Source: Bacillota bacterium (GTDB taxonomy: Bacteria; Bacillota; Clostridia; Lachnospirales; Lachnospiraceae). Taken from it: a stretch of DNA of 64,000 bases. Every line of letters begins with the position of its first letter. Within the stretch, counting starts at the first letter, position 1. The notes under the pieces are model-generated. The model saw nothing but the letters and a program-made list of their open reading frames with translations. It made no database searches and was not told the origin of the DNA. This document shows, one piece after another, positions 34,736 to 45,039 of this stretch. A program made the position numbers and the translations under genes. The stretch covers positions 21,052-85,051 of the forward strand of contig JAEWYQ010000046.1 of NCBI GenBank assembly GCA_023395555.1. The letters run 5' to 3'.

Positions 34736-35944
34736 CTATACGTAAATATCCATAATTCTTGAGGCCCATTGGATTGCTGATAAATATCCGTCCGTTAAGC
34801 ATTCCGGATTCACATGAATCTCCCTGGCATATTCCTCTACCCGATTCCAATCACCCTGCTCGTACGCCTGCAATAACATACACATTGGTTTGAAAACACC
34901 GGTCCCATGTACAAGCGCATCAATAATATCCTCTGAAATTGCCAATTCTTTCATTGCTTCCTCCATGGAGCAATCTAATATCACATCCAGCATACTGAAT
35001 AAACACAGCATGGATACTTCCTCTTTTCGCTGTCTTAAAGAACTTCGTTCAGCCACATATTCACAAAACTTAGATCGTACCAAGGATAACCGGAATACCT
35101 CATCCGGCTTATCGCCTGACATATCCTGGAGCATAAGCACACTGATCCATCGTTCCATTTCCCGTGCTCCCATGCGGACCAATGCATTTCTTATGGAACT
35201 ATAATTGCTGGCTTCATTTTTGTGACTGATGGCATATAACACTTTATAAGACAAATTCACGTCCGACTCTATGATAGCTGTGATTTTCTCATAGCAAAAA
35301 TCCTCTTTTTTCAATTCACTTAATATTTGCGAGTATACTGCTTTCGAAGATCTTTTTGTATTGGATCCCTTCGCCACAATATTGGGCTTGCTGAAAAAAT
35401 AACCTTGAAACAATTGAAATCCCATGGCTTTGGCTTGCTGGTATTCCTCTTCTGTTTCAATTTTTTCTGCTAATAATATTTTCTTATTTTTTGCTGCCTT
35501 CACTTCCTTATACAAGGTATCCAGGGGAGTCTGCATAATATCGTATTTGATAATATCTGCTATGGAAACCACCGGACAGGTGAAAAAATCATCTTCAAAA
35601 TCATCAAGAGCGATTCTATACCCTTTGTTATGCAATTCTTCCACTCGCTTTAAAAGAAAACTATCCCTTTTTACAGTTTCAAGAACCTCTATCACCAGGG
35701 TATCGGGATTGATCAGCTCTATCATATCCGACATTATGAATTCATAATCAAAATTTACAAATGCTTTTGCTGACCCGACCACCTTATCTATGCCCAGCTC
35801 AAATAATCCTCCCAATACCACCGCCGTAGCAGAAATAGAGGATGCATTTGAAAAAGAATTCGACTCGGCACTTGCTCTGAAGAGCAATTCGTATCCATAT
35901 ATTCTTAAGTTTTTATCAAAAATCGGCTGCCTCGCTATAAACAT
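34736..35944 (-). CDS. EAL-HDOD signalling protein (YuxH type)
   Basis: 402 residues. Residues ~1-190 are an EAL-like domain (MFIARQPIFDKNLRIYGYELLFR, LDDFEDDFFT, LLAEKIET, GFQLFQGYFFSKP). The key EAL motif reads ELLF, and several metal ligands are missing, so c-di-GMP hydrolysis is doubtful. Residues ~200-385 form an HDOD helical domain (YSQILSELKKEDFCYEKITAII). AGGAG lies 7 nt before the ATG. It is 42 nt downstream of the chemoreceptor gene on the same strand, suggesting shared expression. Relatives link second-messenger signalling to motility or stress. Confidence 0.85.
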   Translation of the reverse strand: MFIARQPIFDKNLRIYGYELLFRASAESNSFSNASSISATAVVLGGLFELGIDKVVGSAKAFVNFDYEFIMSDMIELINPDTLVIEVLETVKRDSFLLKRVEELHNKGYRIALDDFEDDFFTCPVVSIADIIKYDIMQTPLDTLYKEVKAAKNKKILLAEKIETEEEYQQAKAMGFQLFQGYFFSKPNIVAKGSNTKRSSKAVYSQILSELKKEDFCYEKITAIIESDVNLSYKVLYAISHKNEASNYSSIRNALVRMGAREMERWISVLMLQDMSGDKPDEVFRLSLVRSKFCEYVAERSSLRQRKEEVSMLCLFSMLDVILDCSMEEAMKELAISEDIIDALVHGTGVFKPMCMLLQAYEQGDWNRVEEYAREIHVNPECLTDGYLSAIQWASRIMDIYV

Positions 35945-35986
35945 CTTTTTTCTCCTGCTGCTAAGTCTGCTCCGGATGACATGATC

Positions 35987-37990
35987 TCATACCTTAAATT
36001 TCTTAATCATGTCATGCAGATGATCCGCACTAACTTTGACAGTATCTGTTTCCTGTTTTATCTCATTGGCCTTATCCTTTATCATGGAGACTTTGTATGC
36101 CATATCTGTCGTTTCTCCGGACCCGGTTTCTGTGGCTCTGGCGATTCCATGAATTCCTTCCGATACCGTCTTTATGGATGCCAGCAGTTCCTGAGAGGTT
36201 GCACTTAACTCCATGGCCCAGTCATTGATGGATTGAGCATCCTGGTCATAGTTATCTCCCACCAGAATGGAATCCTTATAGCTGTCCACTACTTTCGTCT
36301 CAATATACTGCAGCATTCTCCTTGAGTTTCCGGACAGGCTCTCCACCGCTTCCAATATGATTTCCAGCGTATCCTGTATTTCTACCACCGTTTTTTTAGA
36401 GTGGTCCGCCAGCTTTCGTATCTCATCTGCAACAACAGAAAAACCCTTTCCGGCTTCACCGGCTCTGGCCGATTCAATGGTTGCATTGAGAGCCAGCAGA
36501 TTGGTCTGTGCGGAAATTTGCAAAATAACCTCGGACAAGGTCTTAATTCTATCGACCTCCTGGGCTTTTTTCAGCGCCTCGTCCATTCCTTTCTTAATAA
36601 GCAGACGGGTCTGGTCAGCCTCGGTCTGATGCTCAAGAGAACTATGCTTCAGAGCCACTGCCTTTTTGCTGATTTCACTGGCGGATAACGCTCCTTCCTG
36701 GGCTTTAATCGCAACTATTTCCACTGCGTTTTCAATCTCATTGGAGGTTGCGGTAATCTCTTCGGTGGTTGAGGCTGTTTCCTCCATTCCCGCGGACAAT
36801 TCCTGCACTGTCGCCGCCGCGCCTTCCAGCTCGTTTGTGAGAGCCGTTATATTTTGATGTGATTTATGTATGGAACCATTCACCGTATTGGTTTCCGAGA
36901 TGATTTCCTTTACCATATCATGAATATTCTCAATAAACAAATTAAAATAGCCTGTCATTTCTCCTATCTCATCCTTCGTTGAGACAGTAACCCTTTTTGT
37001 CAAATCACCGTTCCCCTCTGAAATATCTTTCAGCATCGCGGTAACGGCTTTGATTTTTTGGATAATCATAGCCTTAAACATATAAATCAGACTCAGACCA
37101 ATGATAATCCCCAGAATTGCCATGACGATACCCTGATTGATGGTTAGTCTCTTAATCAGTTCATTTGCCAGATCAAATTTCTGACCTACAAAAAGCATGC
37201 CGCTGCTTTTTCCTGTCACATCAATAATGGGTAAATAGACACTGAAATACTTGGTTCCATCAATGGTCTCTTTTCCATAATAAGCCTCTCCATTGTCCAG
37301 TGTTGTACTAATAATGTCCTGATCTTCCACTTTCGTTCCGGTAATCCTCTCCCCGTTTTGATCTTTAATGGTGGTGGCGATCCTTTCATTACCGGAAAAA
37401 ACACCTACCTCATAATCAAAGATCTCTTTTTGCTCTTCCACAAATTCATTGTTGGAAAGAACATATCCTAAAGATACCGCCCCAATAATGCTGCCGTCCT
37501 TATCCTTCAGCGGCGCACCGGCCCGAACGGAATATTTGACGACGGCACCTTCCTCAATCCCTACGGATTCCTCTCCCTTCAAGGCTTTTTGAATATTAAC
37601 CTGATTGGCAATGCTGTCTCCATATTTATTCGGCTCATGGGCCCGAAGGAACACAGTTCCTTCCTGATCCGTGATCACCAGATAATCCATATCAAAGGAC
37701 AGAAGAGCCTGCTGCCCAAGCTCCAGCGCTTCTTCCCTGTCCTGATTTTGAAACACGTCTGCTAACGGGGAGGAACTCTCCATCCATTTTGCAGCATCCA
37801 ATGCCTTTTGCTTCATCTCTTCAATGCTGTTATTCAGAACAATCGATTTACTCTTTAATTTGCTTTCTATGTCCTGGGTAACAACATTATTTGCTGTAAA
37901 ATAAATAATCATATAAGCCCCGGCAATAAAAATCGCAACAAATCCGATCATAAATAAAGCAAACTTACTTAACAAACTGGTTTTTTTCAC
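35987..37990 (-). CDS. Methyl-accepting chemotaxis protein with Cache-type sensor
   Basis: 667 residues. The layout is: membrane helix 1 (~10-35), extracellular Cache-type sensor (~40-280) with [21 protein letters not shown] and [12 protein letters not shown], membrane helix 2 (~285-305), HAMP, and a long signalling coiled coil with tip [21 protein letters not shown]. It starts at GTG 37990 with AAGGAG 9 nt upstream. A C-terminal CheR-tether pentapeptide is absent. No che or flagellar genes are nearby. The ligand is unknown; such sensors often bind small carboxylates. The EAL-HDOD gene follows. Confidence 0.92.
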   Translation of the reverse strand: MKKTSLLSKFALFMIGFVAIFIAGAYMIIYFTANNVVTQDIESKLKSKSIVLNNSIEEMKQKALDAAKWMESSSPLADVFQNQDREEALELGQQALLSFDMDYLVITDQEGTVFLRAHEPNKYGDSIANQVNIQKALKGEESVGIEEGAVVKYSVRAGAPLKDKDGSIIGAVSLGYVLSNNEFVEEQKEIFDYEVGVFSGNERIATTIKDQNGERITGTKVEDQDIISTTLDNGEAYYGKETIDGTKYFSVYLPIIDVTGKSSGMLFVGQKFDLANELIKRLTINQGIVMAILGIIIGLSLIYMFKAMIIQKIKAVTAMLKDISEGNGDLTKRVTVSTKDEIGEMTGYFNLFIENIHDMVKEIISETNTVNGSIHKSHQNITALTNELEGAAATVQELSAGMEETASTTEEITATSNEIENAVEIVAIKAQEGALSASEISKKAVALKHSSLEHQTEADQTRLLIKKGMDEALKKAQEVDRIKTLSEVILQISAQTNLLALNATIESARAGEAGKGFSVVADEIRKLADHSKKTVVEIQDTLEIILEAVESLSGNSRRMLQYIETKVVDSYKDSILVGDNYDQDAQSINDWAMELSATSQELLASIKTVSEGIHGIARATETGSGETTDMAYKVSMIKDKANEIKQETDTVKVSADHLHDMIKKFKV

Positions 37991-38109
37991 AGCAAGCTTC
38001 TCCTTTGAATTTAAATTCTGTATTTTATGTTAACCATTACTCTATATATAGCCCATTATACCTATTTTTTCAATAGAACAATTGTTACCTTATATTTTCC
38101 CATTGCAGC

Positions 38110-38153
38110 AAAAAAGGTCTGGAATGCTCTGTTTATCCGGCATTCCAGACCCT
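38110..38153 (-). terminator. Terminator of the HTH/TPR regulator gene
   Basis: A perfect 12-bp stem, GGTCTGGAATGC / GCATTCCAGACC, with a 12-nt loop, followed by TTTTTT on the minus strand. This is among the strongest terminators in the window. Confidence 0.9.
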
Positions 38154-38191
38154 TTAGCCTCTTCCTGCTGTTAAAGATGGGGATATGGCTA

Positions 38192-39127
38192 TTATACTTC
38201 AATCGTATAAGTTTTCTTAATTTTCTCAACCAATTCTTTCGGTATTCTTCTGTCACGCAGCATTACGCCAAACATCTCATATCTTGATAAGAAATACATA
38301 TCTGCTGCTTTTTTTCTTACCAGCATTGCACACAACGCTTTGGTAAACCACTCTAATCCAATTTCCTGATGTCCTTTTTGGTAATGGGCAAAGGCCAGAT
38401 AGAAAAAAGTATGATGGGAACGAGATTGACAGCAAGTATCATATTCATACTTATGTAATTTCATTCCTTCTTCAATCACTTTATCATTTTCACCCAAATA
38501 ATAATATAAGGTCATTTTATTGATGCTGAGTGTTATGGCGATATGTAAATATTTCTTGATTTTTTCCTTGCCTGATATGGCTTTTTCCGCTAAACAAATT
38601 ACTTCTTTCGCTTTTTCTATCTCCCGGCTCATTTGAAAACAAGTAGAAAGAAGAATATAAAAATTGACTAAACACTTATTATTTGACTTGTTCTGTTCCA
38701 TTTCTTCAATTAATTCTTGTATCGGGCCAACGGCTTCTGTAAATTCCAGATCCTTTAGTACCTTGATACTTAGACGGTTCAGCTCACACTCATATTTCCA
38801 CGGTTCCCTCTTAAAATCATCTAAAAGCACTGCTTCCTCATTTGCACAGGCTAATCGGTCTAATTCAGTTTCTCTTCTGTATTTTTCAAACCGATCCATT
38901 ATCCCCTTGACCTCTATCGGTCTTTCACATTCCAGATATTCATAATACTCGAACAGATCCACACCCATCTTGTCGCCCAGCAAACTTACTACCGTAGCAG
39001 AGGGGGTCCGTTGATCTTTTTCTATCATATATAAATACTTTTCGCAGCAAATATTTTCCGACAATTCTTTTCGGCTCAATCCTGCCGCATTTCTGCATTT
39101 TTCAACCACGTTCCCAATCTGCTTCAT
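38192..39127 (-). CDS. HTH (Xre-type) regulator with TPR-like C-terminus
   Basis: 311 residues. The N-terminal Xre HTH (~8-60) has SRKELSENICCEKYLYMIEKD; the rest is all-helical with TPR-like repeats (for example KAKEVICLAEKAISGK and HHTFFYLAFAHYQKGH). This is the architecture of Rgg/PlcR-like regulators that bind short secreted peptides, but no peptide gene was identified next to it. AGGAG is 6 nt before the ATG. It is a single-gene unit with a strong terminator, 22 nt after degV on the same strand. Target genes are unknown. Confidence 0.8.
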   Translation of the reverse strand: MKQIGNVVEKCRNAAGLSRKELSENICCEKYLYMIEKDQRTPSATVVSLLGDKMGVDLFEYYEYLECERPIEVKGIMDRFEKYRRETELDRLACANEEAVLLDDFKREPWKYECELNRLSIKVLKDLEFTEAVGPIQELIEEMEQNKSNNKCLVNFYILLSTCFQMSREIEKAKEVICLAEKAISGKEKIKKYLHIAITLSINKMTLYYYLGENDKVIEEGMKLHKYEYDTCCQSRSHHTFFYLAFAHYQKGHQEIGLEWFTKALCAMLVRKKAADMYFLSRYEMFGVMLRDRRIPKELVEKIKKTYTIEV

Positions 39128-39149
39128 CTTTTGCTCCTAATAGATCCTA

Positions 39150-40034
39150 TTACTCACATAAGTATCTTTTGTAGGGAGAAACCTCATTCTGGAATATAAT
39201 CCCGATGATTCCGGGACCGGTGTGCGCTCCTATGGCACAGCCCACATAATTGTCAATCATATTCCGGCAGCCATAGATTCGGAATAACTGCTCCTTCACC
39301 GCTTCCATCGTGGCAGCATCATCTCCATGCAAAATCCCTATGGTCTGGGTCTCAAGATCCTCTCCCCGCTCTCCTACGATCTCAATCAGGCGTTTTAAGG
39401 ATTTCTGCCGGCCTCTCACTTTCTCGATGGATTCCAGGGCTCCATTGTCATTGACATGAATAATCGGCTTGATATCCAAGAGGCCTCCGGCAATGGCCGA
39501 TGTTCTGCTGAGTCTTCCTCCTTTTAGCAGATACTCCAGCGTACTTACGGTAAATACCTGTTCACAATGCTCGCAATGCCACTGTATCCCCTCAATGATC
39601 TCCTCCTTGGAGGCACCGTTCTTCTGCATCAGCAGAGCGTAATAGGTGGATATACCAAAGCCCAGGGAGGCACATTTGGAATCAATAATTGTAATATCGA
39701 AATCCGGATACTTTTCCAGCAGTTCTCTTTTGGCCAGGTTGGCCGCATTAAAGGTCCCCGCAATTCCGGTGGAAAAGCAGATATAAATCACCTCATCCCC
39801 AGCTGCAGCATAGGGCTCAAAATTATCGTAGAACATCTGGGCATTGATATGATAGGTCTTCACATCCTTGCCGCTTCTTAAGATATCGTAGAACTCCTCC
39901 GGCTGTATCGTCTCGCCGTCAAAATAATCCTTCTCATCGATCACCACGGGGGTGGGAATGACATGAAGGTGAAACCGTTCCTTTATCTGCCGTGTTATAT
40001 CAGAAGCTGAATCTGTAATTATTTTCAATGCCAC
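39150..40034 (-). CDS. DegV-family fatty-acid-binding protein
   Basis: 294 residues with the DegV fold: MALKIITDSASDI at the N-terminus, CFSTGIAGTFNAANLA (fatty acid carboxylate site), IDSKCASLG, and LEYLLKGGRLSRTSA. DegV (FakB-like) proteins present exogenous fatty acids to a FakA kinase for phospholipid synthesis; no FakA is in the window. It starts at GTG 40034, with AGGAGG 7 nt upstream. The HTH/TPR regulator follows after 22 nt. Confidence 0.92.
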   Translation of the reverse strand: MALKIITDSASDITRQIKERFHLHVIPTPVVIDEKDYFDGETIQPEEFYDILRSGKDVKTYHINAQMFYDNFEPYAAAGDEVIYICFSTGIAGTFNAANLAKRELLEKYPDFDITIIDSKCASLGFGISTYYALLMQKNGASKEEIIEGIQWHCEHCEQVFTVSTLEYLLKGGRLSRTSAIAGGLLDIKPIIHVNDNGALESIEKVRGRQKSLKRLIEIVGERGEDLETQTIGILHGDDAATMEAVKEQLFRIYGCRNMIDNYVGCAIGAHTGPGIIGIIFQNEVSPYKRYLCE

Positions 40035-40259
40035 TTCTTTTCCTCCTCTTAGTTGCGGATATCCGCAGTTGATATGATCCCCTTACTGCCCATCTCCTTT
40101 ACCCTCCCCCGAAAGCCCTCTGTTTCCAGCAAAAGGACGGAAGCCGGTATTTTAAGCACTTTTATAATAATATCATTTTTTCATCCGATTGAACACTGTT
40201 TTTGCTTTATCCTGTCATAATATTTTACATTACCTTGAAATAAAGTACTTTCTATTGTT

Positions 40260-42245
40260 CTATTCAATTGCCTCCAGCTCCTTCAGCCACAGGTTCGCCG
40301 ATGCATCGCTGGGCATTCTCCAATCGCCTCTTGGAGACAGCGAAACCGAGCCCACCTTAATTCCGTCGGGCATACAGGAACGTTTATACTGCTGTGTAAA
40401 GAAGCGTTTATAAAAGGTTCTCATATCTTTTAAAATACTCTGCCGGTCAATCCCTTCCACGCTTTCTCCTTTTCTAACCGCCCGCAGCTCCAATGAATTG
40501 ATATATAAATCGAATATCTTCTTCGGTCCGAACCCATATCTTAACATATAATATAAAACAAAATCATGAACCTCATAAGAACCGATGGCTTCCTCGGTTT
40601 TCTGGGCAATGGTTCCGTCCGGGTTGGGAGGCAGCAGCTCAGGGCTGATGGGGGTATCACAGATATCATAAAGGGTCTCCTTAATATCATCCCCCTGTTT
40701 TTTTGCATAGGATTTCACGATACTTCTTATCAATGTCTTGGGAATGGATGCGTTTACCCCGTACATACTCATCTGATCCCCATTGTAGGTGCACCATCCA
40801 AGGGCTAGCTCGGATAAATCCCCTGTCCCGACCACCAGTCCGTTGTATTTGTTCGCTACATCCATGAGGATCTGGGTTCTTTCCCTGGCCTGCACATTCT
40901 CGTAAGTAATATCATGAACCTCCATATCATGCTCTATATCCTTAAAATGCTGAATACAGGCATCTCGGATGGGTATTTCTAAGAATGTGATATCCAGGGC
41001 TTCCATTAATTTCTTAGAATTTTCCAGAGTTCTGCCCGTTGTGCCAAAGCCGGGCATGGTAATTCCTATTACGCCCTTCCTGTCATAATTATTTCGTTTG
41101 AAGGCTTCTACCGTTACCAGCAGCGCCAAGGTGGAATCCAATCCCCCCGATATACCGACAATCGCCTTATTACAGGATATCTTCTTCAGGCGCTGGGCCA
41201 GCCCGGTTACCTGGATATTCATAATCTCCTCAGAACGGCTGTCGATGTTGGGCGGAACAAAGGGCAGAATCGGCAGTTCCCTGCTGGAAATAAATTTATG
41301 GGATGCATTTTCAAAGGTTTTGGTGCAAACATGCCGGTATTCTTGTTTATCCCTGACGATCATGTAAGAACTGTTCATTGCCCTGTCATTGATGCATTTT
41401 TCAATATCGATTTCCCCATAGGTTATCCCGGTATTCTGGAAGAACTTCGTTTCTGATATTACAGACCCGTTCTCGGCGATAATGCAATGCCCGGAAAAGG
41501 CGTTGTCCGTGGTCGATTCATCCGAACCGGCAGATGCATAGACATAACCGCACATGCACTTTGCAGAATGCAGCTTCACCAAATCCCTCCGGTAATGGGA
41601 TTTACCTATGGTTTCATTGCTTGCGGATAAATTTACTATAATATTGGCACCGTGCAGGCAATGATAGGAGGAAGGGGGAATCGGAACCCATAAGTCCTCG
41701 CAGATATCCGCACCGATCACCGCGCCGGATGCCTCATCCTCAATGAGCAGATTGGCGGTAAAGGGATACTTGATACCCTTGATGGTTATTTCATCATCAA
41801 TCCGGTCATAGGCCGGCTTAAAATATCTTAACTCGTAAAAGACACCATGATTCGGAATGTATGTCTTGGGGATAATACCAAGAATCTTCCCCTTATGAAT
41901 GGCAACCGCACAATTAAACAACTGATTATCCTTGCGCAGCGGCATTCCAACAAACATAATGGGATTCCATTCATGATTGGACTGCTGTACAAACCGCAGC
42001 AGTTCATTCATGGCATTGCCGATCAATACGGAATGGTTGAATAAGTCCCCGCAGGTATAACCGGTAATGCAAAGCTCCGGAAATACCGCAATTCTTGTCT
42101 GTCTCTCCTCGCTGCTGTTCTTCCTGTGAACCTCATTGATCAGCTCCAGCATCCGATCCACATTATAGCTGGGATTCCCAATTTGTATTGACTCCGGCGT
42201 TAATGCCGCCGCTTCTATAATCCCATTATTTATCCAATTTCCCAT
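40260..42245 (-). CDS. nadE: Glutamine-dependent NAD+ synthetase
   Basis: A 661-residue bifunctional enzyme converting deamido-NAD to NAD with glutamine and ATP. Residues ~1-310 are the nitrilase-type glutaminase with catalytic Glu (FPELCITGYT), Lys (IPKTYIPN) and Cys (GADICEDLW). Residues ~330-661 are the synthetase, with the PP-loop VGISGGLDSTLALL and GTGDLSELALGW. AAGGAG is 8 nt upstream of the start. The long form lets the cell use glutamine rather than ammonia. It is preceded at the 5' side by the 6S RNA gene on the same strand. Confidence 0.95.
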   Translation of the reverse strand: MGNWINNGIIEAAALTPESIQIGNPSYNVDRMLELINEVHRKNSSEERQTRIAVFPELCITGYTCGDLFNHSVLIGNAMNELLRFVQQSNHEWNPIMFVGMPLRKDNQLFNCAVAIHKGKILGIIPKTYIPNHGVFYELRYFKPAYDRIDDEITIKGIKYPFTANLLIEDEASGAVIGADICEDLWVPIPPSSYHCLHGANIIVNLSASNETIGKSHYRRDLVKLHSAKCMCGYVYASAGSDESTTDNAFSGHCIIAENGSVISETKFFQNTGITYGEIDIEKCINDRAMNSSYMIVRDKQEYRHVCTKTFENASHKFISSRELPILPFVPPNIDSRSEEIMNIQVTGLAQRLKKISCNKAIVGISGGLDSTLALLVTVEAFKRNNYDRKGVIGITMPGFGTTGRTLENSKKLMEALDITFLEIPIRDACIQHFKDIEHDMEVHDITYENVQARERTQILMDVANKYNGLVVGTGDLSELALGWCTYNGDQMSMYGVNASIPKTLIRSIVKSYAKKQGDDIKETLYDICDTPISPELLPPNPDGTIAQKTEEAIGSYEVHDFVLYYMLRYGFGPKKIFDLYINSLELRAVRKGESVEGIDRQSILKDMRTFYKRFFTQQYKRSCMPDGIKVGSVSLSPRGDWRMPSDASANLWLKELEAIE

Positions 42246-42361
42246 TCTCTTTTCTCTCCTTGTCTTCCAGCCAGATACAAATTATGTTCATCCTCCGTGA
42301 GCCTTCTTATTCATGGCTTTATTATAAATATCTTATCCTGAAATAACAAGTAGAAAACGAA

Positions 42362-42577
42362 AAAAAGCGGCTCATAGCCGCTTTCATCATTAGTATTACA
42401 CCCAAAATGCCGTTTCCTGTATTTTGACTCCTAGCAAAGCTAGGTGGGTAACCGCACATAAGCTTCTGCCTTCCGCTGCAAACGGCGGCCTGACATCCAC
42501 TCACGAATAATAGGAATCCCTTTTTAATCATGTAGGTTCAAAATAACAGGAGTGTCGAACATCTCAGGAATTTCTAT
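42362..42577 (-). ncRNA. ssrS: 6S RNA
   Basis: The minus-strand transcript begins near 42577 with CCTGAGATGTTCG, the conserved 6S opening also seen in E. coli. It continues with TTTGAACCTACATG, a GGCAGAAGCTTATGTGCGG block, CCCACCTAG hairpin and GGAAACGGCATTTTGGG, as in Firmicute 6S RNAs, and ends in a Rho-independent terminator (AAAGCGGCT/AGCCGCTTT then seven Ts) at 42362-42386. Length ~215 nt is typical. 6S RNA mimics an open promoter and sequesters sigma-A RNA polymerase in stationary phase. It has its own promoter. Recognition is by memory of the family; a covariance-model search would settle it. Confidence 0.85.
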
Positions 42578-42583
42578 ATCTGT

Positions 42584-42612
42584 ATTATACTCTATTATAA
42601 TCTATTTTTCAA
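42584..42612 (-). promoter_or_regulatory. Sigma-A promoter of 6S RNA
   Basis: TTGAAA (42607-42612), an exact 17-nt spacer and perfect TATAAT (42584-42589) on the minus strand, ending about 6 nt before the RNA start. It lies in the short gap after the histidine kinase gene. Confidence 0.85.
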
Positions 42613-42650
42613 GATTTTTATCAGTTTTTATCAGAGTAACTTTTTTCCTT

Positions 42651-44132
42651 CTACGCTAAATCCTCATCAAAGGGAGGAAACAGAAAGGTAAATTCCGATC
42701 CCACTCCCGGAGTGGAGGTCACCTGTATCTCTCCTTCGTGCTTGAACGCAATCTGCCTTGCGATTGCCAGTCCGAGACCGGTTCCGCTGGCATTATGGCG
42801 AAGATTGGACTTGTAGAATTTTTCAAATATATTATTTAAGTCTGATTCTTCAATTCCGATTCCCTCATCACGAATGGATACCTTTATTTTATCCTCCCTG
42901 CTGATTTTTATGTATACCGTCTTATTTTCCTCGGAAAATTTGACAGCATTATCCAGAATAACCAGGAACATTTGTCTTAAGCGGTCATAATCGCCCAGAA
43001 TCATATGCATGGGAGAATCCTTCACGATATTAATTGTGATTTGCTTCTTTTCCGCAATGGCTCCGGCACTGCGCAGGATATCTTCAAATACCTGGTTCAG
43101 ATTGACCGGTTCCCTTTCAATGGCAAAATCCGGATTCTGCATTTTGGACAGCAGCAGAAGGTCTCCTACCAGACGTTCCATGGATTTGCACTCGGAAAGC
43201 ATGCGGTTGTGATACTGCTGCACCTTCTCTTCGTCCTGCACCACTCCGTCGGCCAGGGTCTCCGTATAGGCCCGTATTACTGTGATGGGGGTTCTCAGCT
43301 CGTGGGACACATTGGCAAAGAAATCAAACCTCATCTGATCCAGCCTCTTGCGTTCAATATCATTCTCCAGCAGCTTCTCGGAAAGAATATCCACGGTCTT
43401 CGCCAGATCGCCCAGCTCATCGTCTCTCTTAATTCCGGTCTTCGCTTTGAAGTTCCCGGCTGCCAGCTCCAGGGCCGTAACACGCATTCTTGCGATAGGC
43501 AGGGATAATTCCGTGGCAAAGATAATAATAATGATGAACGATATCCCCAGGGCAACCACGCTGCTCATAATGATCATGCTCAGGCTGCTTTCCACCAGAT
43601 CCGTCTGGTCCTGGTTGAAGCCGACGATGAGAATTGCTCCCACAACCTCCCGTCCTGCTCCGTAAATGGGTGCGGACACCGTTATAATATTCTGCTCATA
43701 GAGTTCATCATAGCGCTGATCATCATTTACTCTGTCCTGAAACGCTTCGTTAATGCTTTCCACATAGGGGGCATACCCCTCAAGGGCTGTGAATTCCTCA
43801 TAGGAATCGCCTGTCTCCAGGGAAGAGCTCATGGGATTCACTGCCTTTGGATTGGACACAGTCCAGATATCCCAGTCGTTGACACTCTTTATTATACTAA
43901 TGTCCTCCAGATACCCTTCTTTCCCGCTGATAATATAATTCGTGGCCATGGTGCTTATGGTATCCGCCTGACGCTTCATTTCTTTAATCTTCCTGTCCAT
44001 GGTCATGTCACCATAGAGCTTCATGAAGATAAGACAGATCAGCACCGCCGTCACCAGCAGCATTACCGCATAGTTCAGATAGAGCTTGAAGAACAGCCGG
44101 TTATGGATATGTACTTTTGTATCCTTTGACAT
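42651..44132 (-). CDS. Sensor histidine kinase
   Basis: 493 residues. Two membrane helices (~15-40 and ~180-205) flank an extracellular sensor domain (~45-175). HAMP follows (~205-255), then the phosphoacceptor His in FFANVSHELRTPITV (~265-275), and the ATPase with N box FSEENKTVYIKI, G1 RDEGIGIEESD and G2 SGTGLGLAIAR. Start at 44132 is chosen because GGAG lies 6 nt before it; an ATG at 44144 has no such site. It is 12 nt after its response regulator stop. Its signal and targets are unknown; the PhoR-like layout suggests envelope or nutrient sensing. Confidence 0.93.
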   Translation of the reverse strand: MSKDTKVHIHNRLFFKLYLNYAVMLLVTAVLICLIFMKLYGDMTMDRKIKEMKRQADTISTMATNYIISGKEGYLEDISIIKSVNDWDIWTVSNPKAVNPMSSSLETGDSYEEFTALEGYAPYVESINEAFQDRVNDDQRYDELYEQNIITVSAPIYGAGREVVGAILIVGFNQDQTDLVESSLSMIIMSSVVALGISFIIIIIFATELSLPIARMRVTALELAAGNFKAKTGIKRDDELGDLAKTVDILSEKLLENDIERKRLDQMRFDFFANVSHELRTPITVIRAYTETLADGVVQDEEKVQQYHNRMLSECKSMERLVGDLLLLSKMQNPDFAIEREPVNLNQVFEDILRSAGAIAEKKQITINIVKDSPMHMILGDYDRLRQMFLVILDNAVKFSEENKTVYIKISREDKIKVSIRDEGIGIEESDLNNIFEKFYKSNLRHNASGTGLGLAIARQIAFKHEGEIQVTSTPGVGSEFTFLFPPFDEDLA

Positions 44133-44144
44133 AGGAGTCTCCAT

Positions 44145-44840
44145 TTATTTCTCTTCAATTTCAAATTTATAACCAACTCCCCAGATGGTCTTAATGGTCC
44201 AGCTGGGATGCTCCACCACATCCAGCTTGGATCGCAGACGCTTAATGTGGGAATCTACCGTTCTGCTGTCACCAAAATAATCAAAGCCCCACAGGCTGTC
44301 CAGGAGGTTATCCCTGGTGAAAACCTTGTTGGGATTGGAAGCCAGCGTCCACATGGTCTCAATCTCTTTCTTTGTAAGGGCAATTTTGGTGCCTGAGATA
44401 TGTAGGGTATATTCGTCCAGGTTAATCTCCAAATTGCCAATAACCAGGACATTTTCCGGAGAAGCCTCCTTGGCATTCTTAGCCATCCGTCTCATCACGG
44501 CCCTTACCCGGGCCATTACCTCCCTGGGGCTGAAAGGCTTTACAATATAATCATCCGCCCCGATATCAAGACCCATAATCTTGTCAAAATCCTCTCCCCT
44601 TGCCGTAATCAGAATGACCGGGACATTGGACTTGCTCCGGATCTTCCTGCAGACCTCGTATCCGTCCTCCTTGGGCATCATCACATCCAACAGGACTACA
44701 TCAGGGTTGTATTGGGTGAAGAGACGGATTGCTTCCTCGCCGTCCCCCGCTACAACAGGTTCAAAGCCTTCCATTCTGGAGTAAGTAGATAAAATATCCG
44801 TTATATCGTGATTGTCGTCAGCGATTAATATATGCTGCAT
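44145..44840 (-). CDS. OmpR/PhoB-family response regulator
   Basis: 231 residues: receiver domain with acidic D10-D11 region (IADDNHD), phosphoacceptor Asp in DVVLLDVMMPKEDG and Lys in YIVKPFSP; then a winged-helix output domain (LTKKEIETMWTLASNPNKVF, RTVDSHIKRLRSKL). ATG at 44840 has AAGGGAG ~9 nt upstream and matches the family N-terminus; the longer frame is a charged extension without support. It is directly followed by its histidine kinase. Confidence 0.94.
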   Translation of the reverse strand: MQHILIADDNHDITDILSTYSRMEGFEPVVAGDGEEAIRLFTQYNPDVVLLDVMMPKEDGYEVCRKIRSKSNVPVILITARGEDFDKIMGLDIGADDYIVKPFSPREVMARVRAVMRRMAKNAKEASPENVLVIGNLEINLDEYTLHISGTKIALTKKEIETMWTLASNPNKVFTRDNLLDSLWGFDYFGDSRTVDSHIKRLRSKLDVVEHPSWTIKTIWGVGYKFEIEEK

Positions 44841-45039
44841 TATCAAATTCTCCCTTCCTCGTTCTTTTCCCTTTTCTCTTCTGCATCCTTCGTTATTCTG
44901 AGTGTGTTCTCCCACGCCTTATTATTATATAGTATTGGGAGGCTTGAAACAAGTAGAAAAACTTATCAAAAATTCCTGCTTGCCAAAACTCTGTGTTTTC
45001 CGTAAAACTCCTGCCGCAAATTCACCATAGCCCCGCCAT

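Noticed and set aside
42322..42531. A 69-codon minus-strand frame beginning MIKKGFLLFVSGCQ
   Set aside because: It lies within the 6S RNA and its terminator; no ribosome binding site fits.
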